DNA of 64,000 bases from Antedon mediterranea. Its lineage: Eukaryota; Echinodermata; Crinoidea; Comatulida; Antedonidae. How positions within the stretch are numbered: position 1 is the first letter of the stretch; each line of letters opens with the position of its first letter. The notes under the pieces are model-generated. The model did no database searches and was not told where the DNA came from. It saw nothing but the letters and a program-made list of their open reading frames with translations. The stretch is from the NCBI RefSeq assembly GCF_964355755.1, contig NC_092671.1:14800501-14864500 (forward strand), in the 5' to 3' direction. The translations under genes were made by a program, and so were the position numbers. Below, piece after piece: positions 40,001-50,159 of this stretch.

Positions 40001-43000
40001 GGGCGGCAGTTAATGGTTTAAGCTCTGGTATCAGGAGGTGTGATGAAATTCCAAATCTAATGAATAGATTATATGAAATTACAAAAATAGAATTGGTGAG
40101 TTTAAAATTAATTTTTAATTCTTAAAGTAGTAAGTAGTCTTTTGGTTAAAATTTTTTCCGGTCAATAATAAAATGGCTTTTCATTGTGAAGACCACTATA
40201 CATTTTTCGTTCAAAATATGAAGTAATGAATCATGGGCCCTTTCAGAAACCAGAAAAACTAAATAGAATTTAGAACAAGTTTGTTTAATGAATTAGGGTC
40301 ATTGTACTGGACTGTTAATCCTTTTTATTCTTTCTTATACTCTTCTTATTTTAACAACCTTGCTATTGGAATGTATTGATTTGATAACAATGGCCTGCAA
40401 CCATGTGCTAAGAAGGTGGCTAGGCCACATTTCAGCAGCTTTAAGCACTAGGTGTAATTAACAGCATAAGGTACACAATAACGCTGATAAAAAGACTGCT
40501 TTTGTATTTCTAAATGCTATACAACATTTTATAAAGCAGTTATCATATTGTTTTATATTCGTTTGTTTGCAGTAAATATCCTAGTTAATTTTTATATAAT
40601 ATTTTATACTAAATACTGCAAGTACCTTTTCCTCAAGAACAAAATTAAGATTTTGTAAAACCTATTTTAAGAAAGCACATATCTAAGATGATGTAATTGT
40701 ACTTTAAGTACATTTGAGAATACTTGTGAACAAATTCACAATAATAATTTTCCAAATTATTTCCCCAGTTAAAATACTTTGGCTTATATTGTACTAAAAT
40801 TAACTAACAGAAGAAAATGCTACATATCCCTTTCCTTACAAATATTATCATTTTGGTTAAGCTTAATTTGTCATGGTAGGAACTTACCTACCAGTTCAAT
40901 GTACACATTTTCAATGACCACAAAAGATGGTATGCAAGATAATGAGTAAAAACAATACAATTTTTGCCTTCTCTCGCCTTTTCTAACTAATTAAAAATTG
41001 TGAGTAGACCTACACTATATGTAGGGTGTTTCTGGAAAGGCACCTGAAATATTGATTTTGGTTTAAGGGGGAAAGTTGGACTTACAAAAGGATTGCGTAT
41101 TCTGTAGAACCATCCTAAATTCCTTAGGAATGTATGGCAATCAATCACAAGTTGATATAAAAGGAGGTTGATGTATTGACATATCCCGAACAAGCATGTC
41201 ATGTTCAACTATCAACAAATATGAAATGCTGTTCAAGCTCTCCCTCAGTCCCTAGTGCATTTTTATTCAACCCCCTTTTTTTCACAAGTCTATAAAGATA
41301 ATATATAACTTCTGTAATAGAATTCAACACTCTATCTAAATAATGCTTAACACAAAAGTATTTTTTTGTTAGAAGGGCTCTAAAAATATTGGTTTATTTC
41401 TTGAGACAACATACAAATATACCATCCTACTTAACAAGTATTAAATTTTATGGTATAGATTATCTTTGTTAAAGGTGTTGTAAAAAATTTCACAAAAATA
41501 AGTGTTATTTGTTCACTAGGTTCAGTTAGTTTGTGTAGGTGTAAATATTCTTTGGATGATTTAAATAATGTATGAGGTCAAATTGGGTGTCTGAACTTGA
41601 TTGACTTTGGCCCTGAAAAGGTGTTTAAAAATTGTGCAAAGCAACATGTAAAACATTACAGGTGGATTTCAGTGGCATTACAGAGACAAATAACTTTGAA
41701 GCTGACAAAAAATGCAGTGAAATTCTAGCTGTGGGTTTAGATTAGGTTTATTTATTGATGATCTGTGAGATACTCATAGCATATGCATATACCACTTGAC
41801 CCTCTATCATTGCAAGGTGGCCTTTATTTGATTTGATAAATCAAATGCGACTCTACCCTTAAACTCACAATCAATATTTCCTCAACAGAAATGAATAAAA
41901 AAAAATTGTGTTAACATAATTTAACCAGCTTTCTTCATGGTCCACAAAACTGGTGCCTTACCGTAGTTTATTTGGATTATCAGTAATTACTTACATTATT
42001 GTTACAATCAGGCCTAGTTACAATATGCTATGTGTCTTGGCCTTTTTGATTGGTTCAATGTGAGGAAAGTTATTCTTGGTCCGTCAGACCTCCCATTCTC
42101 TGTGACCTGTCAATATTTTCCTTTACATGCTCTTGTTAACCGCCGTCGGATCATGTTACGACTCGGTATTCAGTTGGCATGTTGGTGGCGCACTCTTATA
42201 GTTTAAAGACTATTAGCCTCTAGACAGTAGGTAGATTACATTTCATTGCTGGCCTGCTGTGAATCAGCATTTCCACTTTCCTTCTCAATTCCCATCAAGC
42301 TGTTTTGGCTGTATATTCCTCCTTAAACCAACTGAGCGGCCTCTATCTTATACAACGCTTATCGAACTTCCATGCGGCGTCTTGTCTCCATACCTTATTA
42401 CTCGGTGACGAGTATACTTGTTACGGTCACTGTACCGATTTCCGGGAAATGCCGGTGCTTCAACGATTTAAGGTATTTCCATTCCTTTCTTCTCACGCGT
42501 GCCGTGGAAGCACTGGTGGTGAGACAGGGTGGTTAACCGGCCTCAGGTATCGATCGGAATTTTAACCTGTCGCTTCTAATCTGATAATCTAAATCCAACT
42601 TAATAAAAAGGAAAATGTGAAATTTCAAATTCAAATTGATTAATGGGCTCTCAATATAATCATTCTCCCAAACCTATCCTTTGATATGCTCAAATTGAAA
42701 TAACATCAATTCTGTTAGATAAAATGTGGCAGTGACATTCAATAATGTGAAAACAGTTGTTTTAATTTAAAGCATAAGGAACTTTAAGAATTTGTTATAA
42801 TAATCATAATCATGTTATGATATTGCTGGCGACATGAATTACAAATGCGGTTGTATTTATTTTAATGGGTCCTTATAACAACTGAGAGAGAATATATACC
42901 AGCGGTGTTGCATTCCTGGGCTGTTTGACACTGGGAACAGAGCCTAGAGCAATGATCTTAAGATGCTAGATGGATGAGTTCTAAGATGTTTCTGATTAGC

Positions 43001-44466
43001 AGTTAATGAGCAATGATTGACTTCTTCTTGTAATGGAAGTGGTTCAATTTAGGATAGCAGCTTGCTGACTTCCGTTCTCTATCAAACAGCATGGGGCTCT
43101 TTCCAAGAGATTGTTCACAAAATGAAAGCCCTTGTTCTAGTAATTTATTAACTTCTATTATTATCAATTATTCTAAAGAAAATTAATATTATTTATATTA
43201 TCTATTATATATAATAATAAATAGTATTTAAATTTCTTTAAATTGTTTGATGACTGTATGGTATAAATGTATGGTATAGTTTACATTGATCTGGAAGAAC
43301 TGATTTATGAAACGTTCGTGCTAACATTACCCTCTATTGGTCAAATTGCTATAGAAACTAAATAAGTTTATTGTCGGGTCATCTGAAAGGTCAAATGGGG
43401 AACACAGTAGGGGATTTGTGATGTAAAGACATACCTGCTTGTCTGTTCTTTGACCCCTAGTTAGGTAACAGCTTATTGATGCAAATGACCCATTTCCCCT
43501 TCACTCTCAAGTGACCTATTTCCCCTCCTTTCCCACATGTGACATAATGGAGTGGTAAAGCTAATGCAGACCCTCATGTAAGAGGAACTGTCTAGCCCTG
43601 GGTGGTACACTTCGATGTTGAACTCATTTGCTCTTGTATATTTATGACCCAGTTCCGTGTGTTCTACATTTTCTCATCCCTGTTCCTCATCTTTACCCCT
43701 CAATTCACATTCTTACTTATATAGAGCTCTAGTAGTTTTTATTTTACATGCCAACATGCCAAATAATAACATTTTCTTCCAAACGTTTATGTAATTTCTC
43801 ATCGTACAATCTACTTTTTAAAAATTTCGTTTTAAATTTTTCAAACAATATAATTGTGTATAGTAGCAATTTTAGTTCACTAGGTTCAAATTTTTAAAGG
43901 AATTATTGTATAGTGTAATTTAGTTGAATTAAGATTGACTACTCTACCATGCTGTTTCAATGGAGGCCATTTCCTGTACTTAGTTTCATTGTTGAATAAT
44001 TTACCTACTGGGCATGTAGGCCTACAGAGTAGCTATAGTGTGTTTGATGTGCCAGTTTGTTGACGTCTTCTTTGTTATTCAATACAGTCTTTCTCATGTA
44101 AAACAGCATTAAACACCCTACCATCTAATGAGTGATACAATAGATAAAATGTCTGGGCTTGCTGCTTTAGAAAAGATCCTATACATTGTGTTATTCTCAC
44201 ACCTATTATACTTTATACATACTTTATCTATTGAATGTCTGTTGTTGATTAAAATATGTTAAAAACATTGACTAGTAATCAGTAATTTTTGTTTTATCTT
44301 ATAGGAATACCTTCATCAGTGTCAAGAACAAATCGAACACTTGTTGTCAAAAAACTTATCGTCGGGCAGCCAACAAGAAGAAATGTTAAAGGAAGATAAA
44401 GAGGCGCCCTCTACACCCACAGATATACAAGAAATTTCTCTCCTCCTGAATACCGGTTCTACGTAA
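36815..44466 (+). CDS. ccnd: Cyclin D (G1/S-specific), complete five-exon gene
   Basis: Regulatory subunit of CDK4/6. It drives RB phosphorylation and G1 progression in the nucleus. Joining exons 36815-37018, 37645-37860, 38277-38436, 39950-40095 and 44305-44466 gives 295 residues, the length of human cyclin D1. The N-terminus has the RB-binding LxCxE motif (LLCCE, residues 7-11). The cyclin box begins around [12 protein letters not shown] (58-69) and includes [16 protein letters not shown], with K114 matching human K112 that contacts the CDK. A second cyclin fold follows. The tail carries STPTDI, where T279-P280 corresponds to the GSK3-type Thr286 degron. Intron phases 0, 0, 1, 0 match the vertebrate arrangement. 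The start is the first ATG before the conserved N-terminus. The paralogue cannot be named: the single invertebrate gene is probably co-orthologous to D1-D3. Confidence 0.97.
37645..37860 (+). CDS. ccnd: Cyclin D exon 2 (cyclin box core)
   Basis: 216 bp, residues 69-140, starting [12 protein letters not shown] after TTTTCATAG and ending at GTAAGT. It contains the [13 protein letters not shown] and [10 protein letters not shown] helices of the N-terminal cyclin fold. Intron 1 is 626 bp. Confidence 0.97.
38277..38436 (+). CDS. ccnd: Cyclin D exon 3
   Basis: 160 bp, residues 141 onward, starting [20 protein letters not shown]. It ends after the first base of an Asp codon (GTGTGT donor, phase 1). 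It covers the linker between the cyclin folds and the [11 protein letters not shown] helix. Intron 2 is 416 bp. Confidence 0.96.
39950..40095 (+). CDS. ccnd: Cyclin D exon 4
   Basis: 146 bp. It completes Asp and reads [20 protein letters not shown], the C-terminal cyclin fold, ending TKIEL with a GTGAGT donor in phase 0. Intron 3 is 1513 bp. Confidence 0.96.
42075..42580. other. CpG- and GC-rich island inside cyclin D intron 4
   Basis: About 0.5 kb stands out from the AT-rich intron by its many CpG words (GCCGTCGG, GCGGCC, ATGCGGCGTC, CGGTGACGAG, CCGGGAAATGCCGG). A 15-bp near-palindrome, TGCTGTGAATCAGCA, lies near 42256. An 86-codon frame from 42305 to 42565 lacks an ATG start and resembles no family. 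Options are an unrecognised transposon or SINE, a processed pseudogene fragment, or a conserved enhancer. Confidence 0.4.
44305..44466 (+). CDS. ccnd: Cyclin D exon 5 (degron tail, stop)
   Basis: 162 bp, starting [18 protein letters not shown] after ATCTTATAG and ending LLLNTGST then TAA at 44464-44466. It contains the acidic/PEST region ([13 protein letters not shown]) and the Thr-Pro phosphodegron. Intron 4 is 4.2 kb, the longest, and holds the GC-rich island. Confidence 0.96.
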   Translation, partial: EYLHQCQEQIEHLLSKNLSSGSQQEEMLKEDKEAPSTPTDIQEISLLLNTGST

Positions 44467-46035
44467 ACATTTTTAAATAAATGGCTGCATGGTTCTCTTT
44501 CTAATTAAAGAATTTAATAATATTTAAAAAAGGAAAAAAAAATTAAAATTACCAAAATACCTGTATACAAAAATGTGTGTGAGAGAGTGTGATATTGTTT
44601 AGCAAATAAGTTTTTTATAATGATGAAGCTGGTTGGGTTATGAAGGTGAAAAGGTATAGAACAGAAATTAGGTTTTTTTAAATTTTGACTAATTTAACTC
44701 GATTAAAAAGAGAACTATTCAGTAATTTTAGTGATTTTTTAATTCATGCAAAATTATTTTTGTTAGCGGATCTATGCAATGTATTGGGATTCAGTATGTC
44801 CATTCGAAATGATCTAGACAACTAGACCCTATTTATTTAACTCTTAATTATATTACATCTTTATTTTAAAGTATTATATTTTTGGTTTTTTAAACATGTA
44901 TCTGAACTTTCAATATAAAATGTTATTATAATATTTTCAAGTAACATATTTAATTGTATGAGAATTGAGTGTTAACAACTATTTTAAATTTTGAATTTGC
45001 TTTTATTTTAAATAATGGATAAATTATTAATAACTACACTCATCACAATGTCTTCCAGTTTGATGTGATGTACCAGTTTAAAACAAAGTCAATTTGCTAC
45101 CTCAATAATGATAAACAAAAGCAAGTTAGCAATTAACAGTTATCTGTATATGATCTTCCGTATCCTGTTTTATGCAAGGGTGTTACATAATGTGCACAAT
45201 ATAAACAGTATTGGTTTAAATTACCCACCATCATATATACATGTATAATAAACTTGGTGTCTATGAGAACACTGCCATTTTTACAAGTAGTAAACATTGT
45301 CATATTTACAGCCAGCTGAATTTATACCATTGTACCAAAGATATCCATTATAAATTAGTTTGTTACGTCACCTAGAAACTGCCACCAATTATTTTACATT
45401 GCAGTGTTGGGATTTTTTGTGTCATTACATTACAAAAGTTTGATGTGTTGAGTATATCCTATTATCCAATTGCTGTGTAGAATTATGACATTTTAAACGG
45501 ATTATATACCCATTCAAAAATTAATAATGTAGGTAACTAAGAGTGATTCAACCAAAATTGCCAAATTGGTTATTTAAAAATTGTGCCAATTTATAGGTAC
45601 TTGATATATTAATTAGTGCTTTAAATGTTATGCTGTGACAATGTTACAAGAGTAAAGTTGTAATTAGGAATTTTAAATTGTAAACACAATGATGTTTTTA
45701 AGTATTTCAACTATTAATAGTGACCAAATTAAAGTTTGAGCATTTTTGCTATGTGTCCAAGTGTTATTCTTGGTGCTTTAATATTTCCAATGTAATTTTT
45801 ACATTCAAATTGATCATTCCATATTAGGTATTACAGAGAAAGGGTGGACAATCATTTGTATGATACTGTTAGGTGCTGGCACTCTATTAAACTACTGTTT
45901 CTGTATCATTATGTCATTCATTTTATGTTTTTTTTTAATTTTTTTATACCTTTAAAGGTGTGTTCTGACTCAATTTCGACTGCTTAGTCATTTGTAAGCA
46001 TTTTCATGTGGAAAAATAAAATGCAGAGAATATAT
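44467..46035 (+). other. Probable cyclin D 3' UTR and candidate poly(A) signals
   Basis: Stop-rich AT sequence follows the cyclin D stop. AATAAA appears at 44476-44481, too close to the stop to be the only signal, and again at 46015-46020 in GGAAAAATAAAATGC. Long AU-rich 3' UTRs are usual for cyclin D mRNAs. The true end cannot be fixed from sequence alone. Confidence 0.35.
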
Positions 46036-46317
46036 ATTATTTTTTGTTGAGTTTACTACTTTTAACAAGTACATGAGCTTTAACTATATATTACTCAACT
46101 GTAATGGATAAAAATGAAGAAGAAAAAAAAAATTTAAGACATAAATTTATTAATGGAAATATCAAGTAGACCGATTGAATTCCGAAAAGAAACCAAAAAT
46201 CATGCTGTTGAATTTATTTCAGTTAATTTTTCCTTTAGCAATAGGTCTACAGAGTACAGTATAAAAATGTGAGAACGCGTCTTTCATATCGTGTTCAGAT
46301 AAAGTTTATAAAGATGT

Positions 46318-46329
46318 AGAGGGCGGCAG
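46318..46329 (+). promoter_or_regulatory. CTCF-core-like word 1 between cyclin D and MDM genes
   Basis: AGAGGGCGGCAG fits the CTCF core AGRKGGCRS. The 5' part of the vertebrate motif fits poorly. The identical 14-mer T-AGAGGGCGGCAG-A recurs at 47394-47407. Confidence 0.3.
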
Positions 46330-47394
46330 ACAAAATGTTAAAAAAAAGTACGAACGTTCGTGGTTGTTCAGCCGTGAATCGGTCGGCGGCGGACGGTTTT
46401 TTTTATATGCGGCACCAACTCACAATAGTTACTAATAATAATAATAATAAACAGTATTTATATAGTGCCTAGTGGATCACTGACCCCTCAATTTGTTTAA
46501 TAATACTGTAACAATCGAATTGTATTGTAAAATTTGTATTGCAAAAGTGAAGGTAAAATTAGTTCTTTGCTCTATGGTCTGATTTGAAGATAGAAGTTGA
46601 TATACAGATAAATACTCTGAAAAGTATCACGATTTAGGCGCGCCTCTGTTTAAATAGTTTGAACTATTTGTTGTAAAATTACATTACCGTATGTAAGTAC
46701 AATAATGTGGATACACACACACTGAATACTAGAGACGTACTTTATACACAAAACGTTGAATAGAAAACGGAACCCGCTTGCAATCACTTCAATCATTTTG
46801 GTTATTTGAGTTGCAGCCAACCAGGATAAAACGTTTATGGGGAATTCCGATTTCCAAGGATACATGTATACGAATTTCCGCTTGACAACAGTATTCTATT
46901 TATACTGAATATTGCATACCAGTATACCAGTACTCGCCGATTTAATGCTACAGTACTGTATATGTATATTGTATTACGTATTTGATTACGGGACGTATTT
47001 TCATATCGCTCTCTTTTCTTTAGTTAGATATATTTAATTCAGTGGTAGCAAATATAATTTACCTATTTTAGCTATTGATTTTTAAAATTAAGTTTTGTAT
47101 ATCATGGAAAAATGTATGAAAAGTGCTCTTTTGTTTTGAGCAGTTTTCCACAGACGCATCATTACCAAACGGTAACTGACTTGACTTTTGACCAATCAGA
47201 GGAAACAATTTGTAACCATGGCGACTGTACAGGCAAATTTAACATTAATTGCAGCCTTAATGTATTAAAGCAGATATTCGAATACAAGTGCGTAGTTATT
47301 AAACACATTGTAATGAAATAAAAACATATTGGTATAGATTTATATTTGTTTACATTTAAGCATGTAGCATACGGTAATTCAATTAGCATATTAT

Positions 47395-47406
47395 AGAGGG
47401 CGGCAG
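47395..47406 (+). promoter_or_regulatory. CTCF-core-like word 2 upstream of the MDM gene
   Basis: Exact second copy of AGAGGGCGGCAG, with unrelated flanks, 250 bp above the p53-like element. Paired identical words in an intergenic boundary suggest protein binding sites, but no function is shown. Confidence 0.3.
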
Positions 47407-47589
47407 ATGAACTTTTTAACTTTATCAAGAGTAGTACACGCAGTAGATATTATCTTGTCTCAATATATTATTAGTTAAAAACTTGCATAACAATGTTAGG
47501 GCTATTTTCGTATTGTTTAATAATGAATTTTTGCTTTCATACTTTTAAGTGCAGGATGTTCTGACAAATTATTGGCCAATTTAATTTAT

Positions 47590-47788
47590 TGTTTGTATAG
47601 CGCGACCTCTTTTGTTGCGTTGTGAGTTGTAGAAATTCGAATCAGAGGCATGTTCAGACGTGACTGGTTTTGTCGAAGAATGTATTCTTTGGATTGAGCC
47701 GAGTATTCGTTGGGTTTACCTACCAAAAACGACGTTTTTATCCTGATTGTTAACTTCTACAGTTAAACTAGGATGTTGTGAAATAAAG
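47590..47788 (+). other. Presumed promoter / non-coding exon 1 of the MDM gene
   Basis: A CpG-containing patch (ATAGCGCGACCTC, TTGCGTTGTGAG) precedes a strong donor, AAATAAAG/GTGAGT, with GT at 47789-47790. The first coding exon has an acceptor (CTTTTCAG, AG 50013-50014) only 10 bases before its ATG, so an upstream non-coding exon is required, and this is the best candidate. Vertebrate MDM2 also begins with a non-coding exon. The start site is not determined. Confidence 0.45.
47646..47665 (+). promoter_or_regulatory. Candidate p53 response element of the MDM gene
   Basis: Two abutting decamers with no spacer. AGGCATGTTC matches RRRCWWGYYY at all ten positions. AGACGTGACT matches at eight of ten, keeping the critical C and G. 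It lies 123 bp above the presumed exon 1 donor. Mammalian MDM2 is induced by p53 through elements in its internal P2 promoter, so position and sequence both fit a conserved feedback loop. Function is inferred. Confidence 0.55.
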
Positions 47789-48249
47789 GTGAGTTTATAC
47801 TATAGCAGTATAGACTAATAATAATATAGGTTTTATATCAGCCGTGTAATAAGCCCACACACAGACACAGGGGCTGGAAGTTTAGTTGTAAGGAGGATGA
47901 TACGCCTGATTGAGTTTCACCTTTGTCTACTATAGACTAGCCTAGGCTTGTCTACCGTGAGTTATGCTTGATTGAGGGAAGTGTTTTGTATTCATTTCCT
48001 CACAAACCGTAGGAGACATAGGCTTAAATTATATTTATGCATGGAGAACAGCTAATAAAAAGGTAGGAAATCTAGGCATGATAGGCCTGGGGCCTACTGG
48101 TACTGGCAAGGCCTAGCCTACCTCTAGGCCTCTAGCCTACTTTGTTATGTGTATTATATACTTATTTTATAGACCATCATATGGCAAGAACTGTATTATT
48201 ATTAATAATAATTATTAATGTTATGATTTTCCTCAAGTTTCCAAATGAA

Positions 48250-49953
48250 AGAAAAATGGCGCTAGTTCCGTTTCGCACCTGTCATTTATTTCGACTCAAA
48301 ATGTGTTAAGAAACGTTATCGTGAGTACCACACCTTAGAATTAGGCCTCAAAAATACTTTTACGAAGGAGATCACACAAAAAGTGACAAATAAATGCTTT
48401 AAATTGATGAATTTACAGACGTGTTTCTCGCACATCGGTTTGTCAATTTCGCATACGCCATGTTCAATGTTGTGGTTTCTATGGAGCGCCAAAAGAGCAA
48501 TTATAATACGCCGTGGTTAGGATTCCGGCACCGGAACTCAACTGCCCACCGTTAGGGAATCCGACACGCTATTGCGCATGCTCAGAGCTCTGGGAAGTGA
48601 ATAATTATAGCTTGTGCCACACTGCACACCACACTACCACTGCTGAGGGCTGAGAGTCGGAGTGTTAGGATTTACTGAGCCTAGTTAGTCGTTGCGCGAG
48701 CGAGAGAGCGATGGTTTAAACTTGGCCTAGGCCATACATGAATTAATAATTAAAATACAAATACGCCAGGCGCCACGCGTTAAAATAATTATTATGATAT
48801 TAATAAGAATCGGTATATCTATCTACCGTAAGAATCGTAATGCTGTATTTAGCGTTGCGACCCCGACTTCCCGAACAGTTTTTTCACATCCACGCGGTGG
48901 CTGCCGTCAATAAATTAACTTGTGATTGCATGTTATGTACAGTTATAATGCGTTATATGAAATCTTTTATTTTGTACTTGAAAAATCATAAAACTAGTCA
49001 ACTCATGTAATTATATAATTCATAATTAGGCCCTATATGAAGTTTATATATGAATGAAGCAACCACTTTTTAATTACAAAATAAATAGGCCCACTGGTCA
49101 CGTCTAGCTGGTAGGCCTAGCCTAGTATTTACTATTAGTGGATCCCGTTATTAGTAGGCATCTACGCTAGTTCGCCGCGTGGCGGAGCTATGAAATGATC
49201 CATCGCTGTTGAGTCACCGATTACCGGCGCTCTGGGCATGCGCAATAGCGTGTCGGATTCCCTAACGGTTGGCAGTTGAGTTCCGGTGCCGGAATCCTAA
49301 CCACGGCGATTATAATAGAGGGCTAAAAACTCAATATAATGCGTATATTTAATGCATTTATTGGTGAAAATTACGTTCAATTTTAATATATTTTGCCAAT
49401 GTCAATGCAACAAAAATGTTACTGTTGATACCCTACATGGTTTTCGCAGTTTTCGTTAACTTTTAAGAATAAAAATTGACAAATTCATCATCCATATACA
49501 TGCATGTACTGTAGTTTTTATACCTCAAATGATCTAAATATTCCTCTTAGTCTTAGGCCTAGGCTAGGTAGTGATGCTGATTTAGGCCTAGGGTTTTGTT
49601 GCATTGACATTGACATTGAAATATATTAAAATTGAACGTAATTTTCACCAATAAATGCATTAAATATACGCATTATATTGAGTTTTTAGCCCTCTATTAT
49701 GATTGCTCTTTTGGCGCTCCATAGAAACAACAACATTGAACATGGCGTATGCAAAATTGACGAACCGATGTGCAAGAAACGCGTCTGTAAATTCATCAAT
49801 TTAAAGCATTTATTTGTCACTTTTTGTGTGATCTCCTTCGTAAAAGTATTTTTGAGGCCTAATTCTAAGGTGTGGTACTCACGATAAAGTTTCTTAACAC
49901 ATTTTGAGTCGAAATAAATGACAGGTGCGAAACGGAACTAGCGCCAGAAAAAT
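48250..49953. mobile_element. Outer inverted-repeat transposon (with 8-bp target duplications)
   Basis: The element spans 48258-49945, flanked by direct 8-bp copies AGAAAAAT at 48250-48257 and 49946-49953. Its ends GGCGCTAGTTCCGTTTCGC and reverse complement begin long arms of about 340 bp that agree with few mismatches. The left arm is split by a second element (48509-49308): its outer part is 48258-48508 and its inner part 49318 to about 49409. The right arm is about 49600-49945. Removing the insert leaves a foldback element of about 880 bp with a 190-bp loop and no transposase. It ends 60 bp before the acceptor of the first MDM coding exon, so it lies in the 5' intron. Confidence 0.88.
48509..49308. 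mobile_element. Inner transposon nested in the left arm (9-bp target duplications)
   Basis: An 800-bp element begins CGCCGTGGTTAGGATTCCGG and ends in its reverse complement. Terminal repeats are about 80 bp (48509-48588 and 49229-49308) with a few mismatches. Direct 9-bp duplications ATTATAATA lie at 48500-48508 and 49309-49317. The right arm of the outer element preserves the unoccupied site at 49695-49703, identical at 8 of 9 bases, which proves the insertion. The interior has CpG-rich and AT-rich parts without an open frame. Nine-base duplications with long terminal repeats are typical of Mutator-like elements; assignment is tentative. Confidence 0.88.
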
Positions 49954-50024
49954 TGTCATATTTGACTGTTCGCAGTTTCCATCCGCACTACTACATTTTA
50001 TTTGATCTTTTCAGTTTTAATAAC

Positions 50025-50159
50025 ATGGGAAGAAAACATCGACACTCTTCATCGAGTCCACCCAGTGAGTCACAACATGAAGGAACAACGATTATTAAGG
50101 CTACGTTTTTGGGCAAAGAACTCAAGCCGGAGCATAAATTGCCAAAAGAGAAAATTGTA
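50025..50159 (+). CDS. mdm2: MDM exon 2 (first coding exon)
   Basis: Residues 1-45. The ATG lies 10 bases after the acceptor at 50014. The open frame extends upstream to 49953 but with no ATG and across the splice site, so 50025 is the start. The Ser-rich N-terminus is not conserved; the p53-binding domain begins at its end. Donor GTATGT at 50160. Confidence 0.88.

Noticed and set aside
42305-42565. 86-codon frame in cyclin D intron 4
   Set aside because: No ATG start, no recognised domain, no splice-site pair joining it to cyclin D; described as a compositional island instead.
49699-49887. 62-codon plus-strand frame
   Set aside because: Lies wholly in the right arm of the outer inverted-repeat transposon, with no motif.
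49953-50024. N-terminal extension of the MDM protein upstream of the ATG
   Set aside because: The open frame begins at a non-ATG codon and crosses the splice acceptor at 50013-50014 and the end of a transposon.
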